A stretch of 64,000 nt of DNA, from NCBI GenBank assembly GCA_002722295.1, contig PBLF01000030.1, forward strand, positions 124,001 to 188,000, written 5' to 3'. The notes under the pieces were generated by a model. That model was not told the origin of the DNA and ran no database searches. It saw only the letters and a list, made by a program, of their open reading frames with translations. The stretch is from Stappia sp. GTDB taxonomy: Bacteria; Pseudomonadota; Alphaproteobacteria; Rhizobiales; Stappiaceae. A program made the translations under genes and the position numbers. Positions 1-8,123 of this stretch are shown piece by piece; position 1 is the first letter of the stretch, and the number at the start of each line of letters is the position of its first letter.

Positions 1-531
1 ACGATCACCTTCCACTCGCTGGACGACCCCGACGTGGAGATGCCGGCGGGCGAAAAGGGAGAACTGGTCGTGCGCGGGCCACAGGTCATGGCCGGCTACT
101 ATCAGCGCGAGCACGAGACCGGTCTGGCGCTGCGCAATGGCGCGCTGCATACGGGCGACGTCGGATACCGGGACGAGGACGGCTTCATCTTCCTGGTCGA
201 CCGGATCAAGGATCTGATCCTGTGTTCGGGCTACAACGTCTATCCGCGCATGATCGAGGACGCGATCTACCGCCATCCGGCCGTGGAGGAGGCCATCGTG
301 ATTGCCATTCCCGATGCTTATCGCGGGCAGGCGCCGAAGGCATTCGTGAAACTTCGTCCCGGCGAGAGCGTGAACGAGGAGGAGATGAAGACCTTCCTCA
401 AGGACCACCTGTCCCGGATCGAGATGCCCCAGGCGGTGGAGTTCCGGGATGCGCTGCCCAAGACCATGGTCGGAAAGCTGTCGAAGAAGGAACTCGTCGC
501 GGAAGAGGCGGACAGGCACGACGTGTCCTGA
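1..531 (+). CDS. Acyl-CoA synthetase (AMP-dependent ligase), C-terminal part only
   Basis: The 5' end lies outside the window; the reading frame is open from base 1. The visible 176 residues are the C-terminal region of an ANL-superfamily adenylate-forming ligase, which activates a carboxylic acid to an acyl-AMP and then the CoA thioester. Visible motifs are the hinge region TGDVGYRDEDGF...DRIKDLI, the GYNVYP segment that follows it, and the A10 lysine motif PKTMVGKLSKKEL, which carries the catalytic Lys of the adenylation step. The closest family look is long-chain or medium-chain fatty-acyl-CoA ligase, but the substrate pocket is not in the window. It ends 96 bp before the next gene on the same strand. 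Confidence 0.9.
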   Translation, partial: TITFHSLDDPDVEMPAGEKGELVVRGPQVMAGYYQREHETGLALRNGALHTGDVGYRDEDGFIFLVDRIKDLILCSGYNVYPRMIEDAIYRHPAVEEAIVIAIPDAYRGQAPKAFVKLRPGESVNEEEMKTFLKDHLSRIEMPQAVEFRDALPKTMVGKLSKKELVAEEADRHDVS

Positions 532-627
532 ACGTCGCGGGCCGCTTGCCACGCTTGCCAAGGCGCTCTGTTGGCTCCAAAACCGGCAGGTGACGAATTT
601 TCATCAAGAAGCGGGCGTGACGGCGAC

Positions 628-1500
628 ATGACAGGCGAACTGCCGACCTATCTGACGACACGGGAAATGGCGGATCTCCTGCGGGTCAAGGAGCGCAAGA
701 TCTATGACCTGGCCGCGGCCGGCGAGATTCCGCACAGCCGGGCGACGGGCAAGCTGCTGTTTCCCCGCGATGTGGTGCTTGCCTGGATCGAGAATGCGTC
801 GGACACGCCTTCTCCCGACGCGGCGCGTCCGACCGTCGTGCTTGGAAGCCATGACCCGCTGCTGGAGTGGGCCCTGCGCGAATCGGGCTCCGGCCTGGCG
901 GCCTTCTTCGACGGGAGCCTCGACGGCATCGACAGGTTCGAGCACGGCGAGGGGATCGCGGCCGGCCTTCATGTGGTGCAGGACGGCGGGTGGAACACGG
1001 AGGCCGTCTCCGCGCGGTTCCGCTATCGTCCGGCCGTTTTGCTGGAATGGGCCTGGCGCTCGCGCGGTCTGATCGTGCCGCCGGGAAATCCGCAAGGGAT
1101 CACGCGGCTTGCCGACATCGCGGGACGGCGCATGGTGAGCCGCCAGCCGAGCGCGGGCGGACAGCTTCTTCTCGAGCGTCTGTGCGCGGAGGAGGGCATC
1201 GCGCTTCCCGGCACCGAGGCCCCGCTTGCCCGTGACGAGCGCGAGGCGGCGCTTGCCGTTCTCGACGGACGCGCCGAGGCGGCCTTCGGGCTGGAGGCAT
1301 CAGCGCATCAGTTCAAGCTCGATTTCGTTCCGGTCTGCGAGGAACGCTTCGATCTTCTCGTGTCCCGCCGTGACTGGTTCGAACCGCCGTTCCAGGCGCT
1401 CGTGCGGTTCACCCGCACGCCGGCCTTCGCGGAGATGGCGCGCTCGCTCGGCGGCTACCGGGTCGAGGGGATCTGGACCCCTCATTTCAACGGCTCGTAG
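628..1500 (+). CDS. Excisionase-type HTH regulator with C-terminal PBP-like (molybdate-binding-like) domain
   Basis: 290 residues from ATG 628; an upstream in-frame TTG at 571 would add 19 residues of poor quality, so the ATG is preferred. Residues 8-55 (YLTTREMADLLRVKERKIYD...GKLLFPRDVVLAWIE) form an excisionase/MerR-like helix-turn-helix. The remaining ~220 residues resemble the cytoplasmic type II periplasmic-binding-protein-like domain seen in regulators of the COG1910 group, which is often linked to molybdate or tungstate sensing (family knowledge). There is no signal peptide, so the binding domain is intracellular. A molybdenum hydroxylase subunit lies 1.35 kb downstream, which makes a metal-oxyanion-responsive role plausible but unproven. 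It is convergent with the EamA transporter, 28 bp away. Confidence 0.8.
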   Translation: MTGELPTYLTTREMADLLRVKERKIYDLAAAGEIPHSRATGKLLFPRDVVLAWIENASDTPSPDAARPTVVLGSHDPLLEWALRESGSGLAAFFDGSLDGIDRFEHGEGIAAGLHVVQDGGWNTEAVSARFRYRPAVLLEWAWRSRGLIVPPGNPQGITRLADIAGRRMVSRQPSAGGQLLLERLCAEEGIALPGTEAPLARDEREAALAVLDGRAEAAFGLEASAHQFKLDFVPVCEERFDLLVSRRDWFEPPFQALVRFTRTPAFAEMARSLGGYRVEGIWTPHFNGS

Positions 1501-1506
1501 GCAGGT

Positions 1507-1524
1507 TCCCGGGTTTGCCCGGGA
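1507..1524. terminator. Hairpin between convergent genes
   Basis: Perfect 7-bp arms TCCCGGG/CCCGGGA with a TTTG loop lie in the 28-bp gap between two convergent genes. There is no clear U-tract on either side, so termination is inferred from position. Confidence 0.4.
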
Positions 1525-1528
1525 GGCC

Positions 1529-2494
1529 TCACGGAGGATCGGCCCGCACGGTCGCGCGCGTTGCGTTCGAGCGGCCGAGCTGCTTCTCGCGGAAGGCCGT
1601 GTAGAAGGCGGCGATCACGATGAGCGCGGCGCCCAGATAGGTGGCATAGGCGGGAAGGTCGCCGAACAGCAGAAACCCGATCACGGTCGCATAGAGCAGC
1701 CGGACGTATTCGAAGGCGGCGATGGCCGAGGCCTCGCCGGCGCGGAAGGCGCGGATGTTGCACATCTGTCCTGCCCAGGAGGAAATGCCGATCACCCCGA
1801 GCAGAAGCCATTCCGTCAGGGTCGGCGTGACCCAGCTCCAGATGGCGAAGGGGGCCATGATGACGCCCACGAAGACCGCCTGGTAGGTGAGGATGGTGAC
1901 CGGGCGTTCCACCTGCGAAAGCTTGCGGATGATGATCATCACGCAGGACGCGCCACAGGCGCCGAGCACGGCCAGGACGGCATAGGGGTTGAGGCCGCCT
2001 TCTCCGCCTGGCCGCACGATCACCAGCACGCCCACAAACCCGATGATCGTCGCGGCCCAGCGGTGACGTCCCACCGTCTCGCCCAGGAAGATGATGGCGA
2101 AGATCGTCACGAAAAACGTCTTGGAAAACCCGATTGCGGTGGCATCCGCGAGCGGCAGGTGGATGACGGCCGAGAAGCCGCAGAACATGGCGGTTGCCGC
2201 GCATACGATGCGGGTCGCGTGCAGCATCGGGTGGTGGGTGATGAGGGAGGCCGGCAGACCGTAGATGATCGTGGGCGCCACGATCGCGGCCATGAAGCAC
2301 TGGCGCAGCAGCAGGATCTGGGTGACGTCGAGACGCTGGCCGAGCAGCTTGATGAGGGTCACCATCACGGTGAAGAAAAGACCGCCGAGAAGCATCCACA
2401 GGATGCCGCGCAGATTTCCCGGAAGAAGCGAAAGGCGATCGCCGACGTCGTGAAAGCGCTGGGTCGCGGCCTGGCGCCGTGAAGAAGATCCCAT
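1529..2494 (-). CDS. EamA-family (DMT superfamily) transporter
   Basis: 321 residues from the ATG at 2494; the frame is open further upstream but that extension is Arg/Pro/Ser-rich and unlike a membrane protein. About ten hydrophobic segments in two EamA repeats are visible, beginning GILWMLLGGLFFTVMVTLIKLLG and ending GAALIVIAAFYTAFRE. EamA proteins are inner-membrane carriers for metabolites or amino acids; the substrate cannot be read from sequence. A second, related EamA gene lies at 5464-6438 on the other side of the molybdenum hydroxylase gene, so the hydroxylase is bracketed by two such carriers. Confidence 0.9.
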   Translation of the reverse strand: MGSSSRRQAATQRFHDVGDRLSLLPGNLRGILWMLLGGLFFTVMVTLIKLLGQRLDVTQILLLRQCFMAAIVAPTIIYGLPASLITHHPMLHATRIVCAATAMFCGFSAVIHLPLADATAIGFSKTFFVTIFAIIFLGETVGRHRWAATIIGFVGVLVIVRPGGEGGLNPYAVLAVLGACGASCVMIIIRKLSQVERPVTILTYQAVFVGVIMAPFAIWSWVTPTLTEWLLLGVIGISSWAGQMCNIRAFRAGEASAIAAFEYVRLLYATVIGFLLFGDLPAYATYLGAALIVIAAFYTAFREKQLGRSNATRATVRADPP

Positions 2495-2854
2495 GAAGTG
2501 TGGTGTCCGTGGAACGGAGAGCGGGGAGGCTGGTCGGACCAGCATAGACCCAACCCGGCGCCCGGAGGAAGTGGCAAGACGGGCTTGGCGGGAAGGCGAC
2601 TTTGCCGCTAGTCTGGGCGGGAAGAAATGGAACGGGGTCGACAGGCCTTCGCGTTCCATCGCCCGCCAACCGCATCATCAACCTCAGGATTTGCCAGGTC
2701 TGGTCCGCGCCTCAGCCTCACCGCCGCACAAGACGGCCCGGGCGCACCGGTGTTTCCCGGCAATTCCGGAAACGCGGGCCTTGACCGGGCGTCGCCCGGA
2801 CCCATGTCGCCCGCAAGGCACCAGCCCAGCAAGAGATCCCAGCGAGGCCAACGC
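2495..2854. other. 360-bp divergent intergenic region
   Basis: This lies between the EamA transporter (leftward) and the molybdenum hydroxylase gene (rightward), and must hold both promoters. The only clear element is the TGGTCGGACCA palindrome at 2529-2543; an imperfect GTTTCC/GGAAAC repeat occurs at 2752-2773. No coding sequence is supported. Confidence 0.6.
2529..2543. promoter_or_regulatory. Candidate GntR/FadR-type operator
   Basis: Perfect inverted repeat GCTGGTC-G-GACCAGC, 35 bp upstream of the EamA start codon at 2494. Its core TGGTnnnACCA resembles operators of GntR-FadR subfamily regulators (family knowledge). No GntR gene is in this window, so the cognate regulator would be elsewhere. 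Confidence 0.3.
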
Positions 2855-5173
2855 ATGAACGAGATCACCCCAGGCAGCTTCGGCAAGGCAAAGTTCGGCC
2901 TCGGCGCCCCGGTTCGCCGGAAGGAGGACGACGCCCTCGTTACCGGACATGGCCGGTACACGGACGATATCCAGCCCGAGGGCGCCCTGCGCGCCTACAT
3001 GCTGCGTTCCTCCATGGCGCATGCGCGCATCACGCTCGGTGATCTCGGCGAGGCCCGTAGCGCGCCCGGTGTCGCGGCGATCTTCACCGCGGCGGATCTT
3101 GAGGGCCTCGGCAACATGCCGACCAAGGTGATTCTCACCCAGCCGGACGGCAGCAAGCACGCGGTTCCGCCGCGCCCGGTGCTTGCCGCCGACACCGTGC
3201 GCCATGTGGGCGAACCCATCGCCTTCGTCGTCGCGGACACGATCGCCAACGCCAAGTCGGCGGCGGAGCTGATCGAGATCGACTACGAGCCGCTCGAGGC
3301 GATCGTGGAGACGGGTGAGGCGCTGAAGGACGTCGCGGCCCTTGTCTGGCCCGAGACGGGCACGAACGTTGCCTTCAACTTCGAGCTTGGCGATCGGGCG
3401 GCGACGGATGAGGTCTTTGCCGGTGCCCATCACGTCACCCGGATCGAGATCGTCAACAATCGTCTCGTGTGCAACTACATGGAGCCGCGCAGTTGCATCG
3501 GCGAGTATGACGGCGAGACCGGCCGCTACACGCTGACCACCGGCACCCAGGGTGGTCACGGAATGCGCGACATCATCACGGGCGACATTCTCGGCATCGA
3601 GAAGGATCGGCTGCGTGTCGTGACCCCGGATGTCGGCGGCGGCTTCGGTACCAAGAACTTCGTCTACCCCGAGTATCCCGTCACGCTCGTCGCGGCGGAG
3701 CGCCTGGGCCGGCCCGTGAAATGGGTCTGCGAGCGCTCCGAGCACTTTCTGGTCGATGCCCACGGGCGCGACAACCTGGCGACCGCCGAGGTTGCCATGG
3801 ATGCGGATGGGCGTTTCCTTGCCATGCGGGTGGACCTTGTGGCCGCGATGGGCGCCTATCTGCACCAGTTCGGCCCCTATATTCCCTATCTGGGCCTGTC
3901 GATGACCACCGGCCTCTACGACATTCCGGTGATGCACACGGCGCTGAAGGGCGTTTTCACCAACACCACGCCGGTCGATGCCTATCGCGGTGCCGGGCGA
4001 CCGGAGGCCGCCTATCTTCTGGAGCGTCTCGTGGACAAGGCGGCGGCGGAAATGGACCTCGCGCCGTCCGAGATCCGCCGGCGCAACTTCATCCGGCCCG
4101 ATCAGCTTCCCTACACAACGCCGGCCGGGCGCATGTATGACACCGGCGAGTTTGCCGAGCACATGGACAAGGCGCTGGAGCTTGCCGACTGGGCCGGCTT
4201 CGAGACCCGGGCGGCGGAGTCCCGGTCGCGCGGCAAGCTGCGCGGCATCGGCATGGCGACCTATATCGAGGCCTGCGCCTTCGCGGGATCCGAGGAAGCG
4301 ACGGTCGAACTCGGTGGCGACGGTTCGCTCACGCTTCTCATCGGCACCCAGACCAACGGTCAGGGCCACGCCACGGCCTACGGCCAGATCATCGCGGAAC
4401 AGTTCGGTGTCGACCTCGACAAGGTGACCATGATCCAGGGCGATACCGACCGGGTGCGCAAGGGAGGCGGCACGGGCGGTTCGCGTTCGATCCCGCTTGG
4501 CCTTCCCTCGGTCCTGGAGGCCTCGAAGGCGCTGGTGAAGAAGGTCAAGGACATCGCCGCCGACAAGCTCGAGGCGGGTGTCGAGGACCTGGAACTTCTC
4601 GACGGCGCTGTGCGGGTCGTCGGCACGGACCGGGCGGTCACACTGGCCGAGGTGGCGGCCGCCGCTCCCGAGCCGCTGATGGGCCGGGAGGAGGTGCGCC
4701 AGAACGAGGCGACCTATCCCAACGGCACCCACATCTGCGAGGTCGAGATCGACCCGGAGACGGGCGATACGGCCTTCGCCAACTATGTCATCGTCGATGA
4801 CTTCGGCGTGGTCGTGAACCCGATCCTGCTTGCCGGGCAGGTGCATGGCGGTGTGGTTCAGGCCATCGGCCAGGCGCTGATGGAGTACACGGTTTACGAT
4901 GAGGACGGTCAGCTCGTCACAGCCTCGTTCCTCGACTACCGGATGCCGCGCGCCGGCGACCTGCCGGACATCGCCTTCAACACCCGCAACGTTCCCTCCA
5001 CCACCAATGCGCTCGGCATCAAGGGGGCGGGCGAGGCCGGCACCATTGGTGCTACGCCGGCGGTGATGAACGCGGTCAACGACGCGCTGCGGCGCGGTGC
5101 GGGCGTTGCCCAGATCGAGATGCCGGCAACGCCGCTTCGGGTCTGGGAGGCGATCCAGGCCGCGCGGAGCTGA
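2855..5173 (+). CDS. Xanthine dehydrogenase-family molybdopterin-binding large subunit (form II CoxL-like)
   Basis: 772 residues from ATG 2855. It matches the large subunit of molybdenum hydroxylases (aldehyde oxidase/xanthine dehydrogenase/CO dehydrogenase-like), which hydroxylate C-H bonds using water with Mo-cytosine dinucleotide cofactor. Visible motifs are the N-terminal RRKEDDALVTGHGRYTDD, the cofactor loops GGGFGTKNF and GGSRS, the segment AYRGAGRPEA, and the catalytic Glu near the C terminus in KGAGEAGTIGA. AYRGAGR in place of AYxCSFR marks form II rather than true CO dehydrogenase (family knowledge), so the substrate is probably an aldehyde or N-heterocycle. The partner FAD subunit and 2Fe-2S subunit are not adjacent, which is unusual. 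A strong terminator follows. Confidence 0.92.
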   Translation: MNEITPGSFGKAKFGLGAPVRRKEDDALVTGHGRYTDDIQPEGALRAYMLRSSMAHARITLGDLGEARSAPGVAAIFTAADLEGLGNMPTKVILTQPDGSKHAVPPRPVLAADTVRHVGEPIAFVVADTIANAKSAAELIEIDYEPLEAIVETGEALKDVAALVWPETGTNVAFNFELGDRAATDEVFAGAHHVTRIEIVNNRLVCNYMEPRSCIGEYDGETGRYTLTTGTQGGHGMRDIITGDILGIEKDRLRVVTPDVGGGFGTKNFVYPEYPVTLVAAERLGRPVKWVCERSEHFLVDAHGRDNLATAEVAMDADGRFLAMRVDLVAAMGAYLHQFGPYIPYLGLSMTTGLYDIPVMHTALKGVFTNTTPVDAYRGAGRPEAAYLLERLVDKAAAEMDLAPSEIRRRNFIRPDQLPYTTPAGRMYDTGEFAEHMDKALELADWAGFETRAAESRSRGKLRGIGMATYIEACAFAGSEEATVELGGDGSLTLLIGTQTNGQGHATAYGQIIAEQFGVDLDKVTMIQGDTDRVRKGGGTGGSRSIPLGLPSVLEASKALVKKVKDIAADKLEAGVEDLELLDGAVRVVGTDRAVTLAEVAAAAPEPLMGREEVRQNEATYPNGTHICEVEIDPETGDTAFANYVIVDDFGVVVNPILLAGQVHGGVVQAIGQALMEYTVYDEDGQLVTASFLDYRMPRAGDLPDIAFNTRNVPSTTNALGIKGAGEAGTIGATPAVMNAVNDALRRGAGVAQIEMPATPLRVWEAIQAARS

Positions 5174-5219
5174 GCGTCGAGCGATCTCTCGGCCGCGCCC
5201 TCCCGACCTGAGCACCATC

Positions 5220-5249
5220 AAGAGCCCGGTCCGCAAGGCCCGGGCTCTT
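5220..5249 (+). terminator. Rho-independent terminator after the molybdenum hydroxylase gene
   Basis: Arms AAGAGCCCGG (5220-5229) and CCGGGCTCTT (5240-5249) form a perfect 10-bp stem with a 10-nt loop and end in a short T-tract. It sits 46 bp after the stop codon. Confidence 0.8.
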
Positions 5250-5463
5250 TGTCGTCGTGGCGGCGTGACGAGCGAAAAAGGTGTCCGCGCCGACCGGAAC
5301 AGGCCGTCCGTCCCGCTTCGATGGTTGCGCGGGAACGCGGGAGGTGGTTTGCTCGCATTTGTCCGACGATTGTGTCCGACCCTGTCTTCCCCGCCTGCCT
5401 GCAGGTGCCGGGCGTGTGGCGTCCCCGAACGCGTCCGCGCGGCGAACCCTGGATGTTTCCCGC

Positions 5464-6438
5464 ATGAGTTCCCGCCCCGCGCCGGTTGCCGGCAGCGTGT
5501 CCGCCAAAGACCTCAATCATCACAATCCGCGGATCGGCATTGCGCTGAAAGTGGCGTCGGCTCTTGTTTTCACCGGCATGGTCGCGATGGTGAAGATGGT
5601 CGCGACCACATTTCCCGTGGGGGAGGTGCTGTTCGCGCGGGGGATCTTCGGGCTGATCCCGGTGTTGATCATGGCGGGGTTTCAGGGCGAACTGCCAGGG
5701 GCCTTCAAGACGTCGCGTCCGTTCGGACACCTCAGCCGCGCGATCGTGGGTGCCACGGCCATGAGCCTGTGGTTTTCGGCACTTGCGCGCCTGCCATTGC
5801 CCGATGCGACCGCGATCAGCTTTGCCGCGCCGCTCATCACCGTCATCTTCGCCGCCTTGTTCCTGCGCGAGAAGGTGCGGATCTATCGCTGGTCGGCCGT
5901 TGTCGTGGGCTTCGTCGGAATTCTCATCATCCTGTCGCCGCACATGGGCGGGTCCGTGGAATCCGACGAAACGACGCTGGGATCGGCCTTCGCCTTCGGC
6001 TCGGCCACCTGCATGGCGCTCGCCATGATCACCGTGCGCCGGCTGACGGGAACCGAGCGCACGTCGACCATCGTGATCTGGTTCGGAATGGTGACGACCG
6101 GACTGGCGCTCCTGACCCTGCCGTTCGGCTGGGTGATGCCGGATGCGAAGGGCTTCGCCATGCTCGCGGCCATCGGTCTGTTCGGGGGCGTGGGCCAGAT
6201 CCTGCTGACGCACAGCTACCGCTTCGCCGATGCCTCGACCATCGCGCCCTTCGACTACTCGACCATGATCTGGACGGTGATCGTGGGCTATCTGGTGTTT
6301 TCCGAAGTGCCCACGATCGAGGTTCTGGTCGGCGCGGCGATCGTGATCGGCGCCGGCGTCTTCGTTATCTTCCGCGAGCGCGCGCTCGGGCTCGACCGGT
6401 CAAAGGAACGCAGCACGGTCACGCCGTCCAAGGTCTGA
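5464..6438 (+). CDS. EamA-family (DMT superfamily) transporter
   Basis: 324 residues from ATG 5464; the frame upstream of this codon reads as non-membrane Arg-rich sequence. Ten hydrophobic helices in two EamA repeats are visible, with the repeat hallmarks FARGIFGLIPVLIM and LPDATAISFAAPLITVIFAALFLREK. The second repeat ends VLVGAAIVIGAGVFVIFRER. It is an inner-membrane metabolite carrier of unknown substrate. It follows the terminator of the molybdenum hydroxylase gene and so is probably transcribed from its own promoter in the 5250-5463 gap. It is convergent with the Lrp-like gene, 22 bp away. Confidence 0.9.
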   Translation: MSSRPAPVAGSVSAKDLNHHNPRIGIALKVASALVFTGMVAMVKMVATTFPVGEVLFARGIFGLIPVLIMAGFQGELPGAFKTSRPFGHLSRAIVGATAMSLWFSALARLPLPDATAISFAAPLITVIFAALFLREKVRIYRWSAVVVGFVGILIILSPHMGGSVESDETTLGSAFAFGSATCMALAMITVRRLTGTERTSTIVIWFGMVTTGLALLTLPFGWVMPDAKGFAMLAAIGLFGGVGQILLTHSYRFADASTIAPFDYSTMIWTVIVGYLVFSEVPTIEVLVGAAIVIGAGVFVIFRERALGLDRSKERSTVTPSKV

Positions 6439-6460
6439 GGCTTGCGCGATTCGCGCCGGC

Positions 6461-6697
6461 TCAGAATGCCTTGAACGTGATGATCGTCTTCGTGTCCAGA
6501 ATTCCGTCGAAAGGGTGAACCTTTTCATTGACGAAATGACCGATGTCGGTCTCGTCCTCGACGTAGAACTTGACCATAAGGTCGTAATCGCCCGCAGTGG
6601 AGTAGATCTCGGACGCGATCTCTGCATCGGCGATCGCATTCGCGACCTGGTAAGCCTTGCCGAGATGGCACTTTATCATGACGAAGAAGGGAACCAT
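6461..6697 (-). CDS. Stand-alone Lrp/AsnC ligand-binding (RAM) domain protein
   Basis: 78 residues, covering only the alpha/beta sandwich that senses amino acids in Lrp/AsnC regulators. There is no helix-turn-helix. The fold pattern is visible as FVMIKCHLGKAYQVANAIAD, then YSTAGDYDLMVKFYVEDETDIGHFV, then ILDTKTIITFKAF. Such single-domain proteins form ring-like oligomers and are thought to modulate full-length Lrp proteins or bind amino acids directly (family knowledge). It faces the TRAP binding-protein gene across a 249-bp divergent gap in which I see no distinct element. Confidence 0.88.
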   Translation of the reverse strand: MVPFFVMIKCHLGKAYQVANAIADAEIASEIYSTAGDYDLMVKFYVEDETDIGHFVNEKVHPFDGILDTKTIITFKAF

Positions 6698-6946
6698 CTT
6701 TCTCTCCGTGGCGGCACTTAGCCTTCATGGCGCGCGCGCGGTGAACCGGGCGCCAGTGAAGCGGATAGGAGGGGGCTCGGCAAGTGCCGCGAGAGTGTTA
6801 CCCTTGCCAAGAGTGCGGCTTGGACGTTGTAGGCCCTTGCCGGTTCTGCCAGAAACAGGAAAGCCGTTGCGTTTCACGCGAGAATGCAGGGCGTTGCGGA
6901 TCCGTCGCGGGCGGATCGATGCCGATGGGAATACCGGACCAGGAAG

Positions 6947-8104
6947 ATGACGAAGCGCGACCCGACACACACGACTTGCGAGCGTACCGCGCAAGCGGCG
7001 GGAGAAGAGCGGGCCGCGGCATCTTCCGGTGCGCGGTTCAGCCGGCGTACGGCGCTGGGGCTTGCCGGGGCCGGGGCCGTTGCCGGGCTTGCCCGGCCGG
7101 CGGTTGCCCAGACGACCATCGAATGGAAAATGGCCACGTCCTGGCCGGCGGACCTGCCGGGCGCGGGCGTTTCGGCACAGCGCATCTGCGACATGATCGC
7201 CACCATGAGCGGCGGGCGGATGCGGGTGCGCCTGTTTCCCGCCGGCGGGCTGGTGCCGGCAAGCGAGGTGTTCGACGCGGTTGCCGCCGGGACGGCGCAG
7301 ATGGGGCACTCCTCCCCGGCCTATTGGGCCGGCAGGATGCCTGCGGCCTCCTTCTTCTCGACCGTGCCCTTCGGTCTTCTGCCTGGCGAACATGCCACCT
7401 GGATCGAGTTCGGCGGCGGGCAGGACCTTTGGACCAAACTGTATGCGCAGTACGGGGTGCGGCCCTTTCTGGCCGGCAACACGGGCTGCCAGCTCGGCGG
7501 CTGGTACCGCCGCAAGCTTGTCTCGCTGGAGGACCTCAAGGGGCTGAAAATCCGCATGACCGGGCTTGGCGGCGAGGTCATGCGCCGGCTCGGCGCGACG
7601 CCGGTCTCGCTGCCGCCGGCAGAGCTCGTGCCGGCGCTCGAAACCGGGCTGATCGATGCGGCCGAGTTTCTGGGGCCCGAAAGCGATCGCGCGATGGGCC
7701 TGCAGGCGGTCGCGCCCTTTTGCTACACGCCGGGCTTCCACGAGCCGAACGGCGCCACGGAGGCGCTGGTCAACACGGTCGCCTTCGACGGTCTGTCGGA
7801 CGATCTCAAGGCGATCGTGCAGGCGGCCTGCCGCGCGGAGACGCTTGCCAGCCTCTCCGAGGCCGACTGGATCAACGCCGAGGCATTGCGCGTTCTCGTG
7901 GAGGACGATGCGGTTGAACTGGTGAATTATCCCGAGCCCATCATGGCGGCGCTGCGGTCCACCTCGACGGATGTGGTGGCCAGCCTTGCGGACGGCGGCG
8001 ACCTCAACCGGGAAATCTACAAGAGTTACGTGCGCGCTCTTGCCAGGGTCGCGCCGTGGAGCAGCGCCTCGCGGGGAAGCTTCCTCGCCGGTCGGGGGCT
8101 CTGA
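6947..8104 (+). CDS. TRAP transporter substrate-binding protein, DctP family, Tat-exported
   Basis: 385 residues from ATG 6947. The N terminus carries a twin-arginine signal (FSRRTALGL followed by a hydrophobic stretch ending RPAVAQ), so the protein is folded before export to the periplasm. The mature part begins TTIEWKMATSWP and contains the DctP-type region GLKIRMTGLGGEVMRRLGATPVSLPPAEL, close to the TakP/mannitol-chloroaromatic branch, which binds 2-oxo acids or related organic anions (family knowledge). No DctQ or DctM membrane genes are adjacent on either side, so it either serves a distant permease or is a relic of a lost operon. The only TRAP permease in the window (61930-63687) is TAXI-type and already has its own binding protein. 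Confidence 0.88.
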   Translation: MTKRDPTHTTCERTAQAAGEERAAASSGARFSRRTALGLAGAGAVAGLARPAVAQTTIEWKMATSWPADLPGAGVSAQRICDMIATMSGGRMRVRLFPAGGLVPASEVFDAVAAGTAQMGHSSPAYWAGRMPAASFFSTVPFGLLPGEHATWIEFGGGQDLWTKLYAQYGVRPFLAGNTGCQLGGWYRRKLVSLEDLKGLKIRMTGLGGEVMRRLGATPVSLPPAELVPALETGLIDAAEFLGPESDRAMGLQAVAPFCYTPGFHEPNGATEALVNTVAFDGLSDDLKAIVQAACRAETLASLSEADWINAEALRVLVEDDAVELVNYPEPIMAALRSTSTDVVASLADGGDLNREIYKSYVRALARVAPWSSASRGSFLAGRGL

Positions 8105-8123
8105 TCCCCGGAGGAAGGCGGCG

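Noticed and set aside
2855-5173. Calling the large subunit a true CO dehydrogenase (CoxL form I)
   Set aside because: The active-site loop reads AYRGAGR, the form II pattern, and coxM/coxS are absent.
2684-5236. An 850-codon open frame antisense to the molybdenum hydroxylase gene
   Set aside because: Its translation is Arg/His/Gly-rich with no domain, and it mirrors the codon bias of the real gene on the other strand, as expected in GC-rich DNA.
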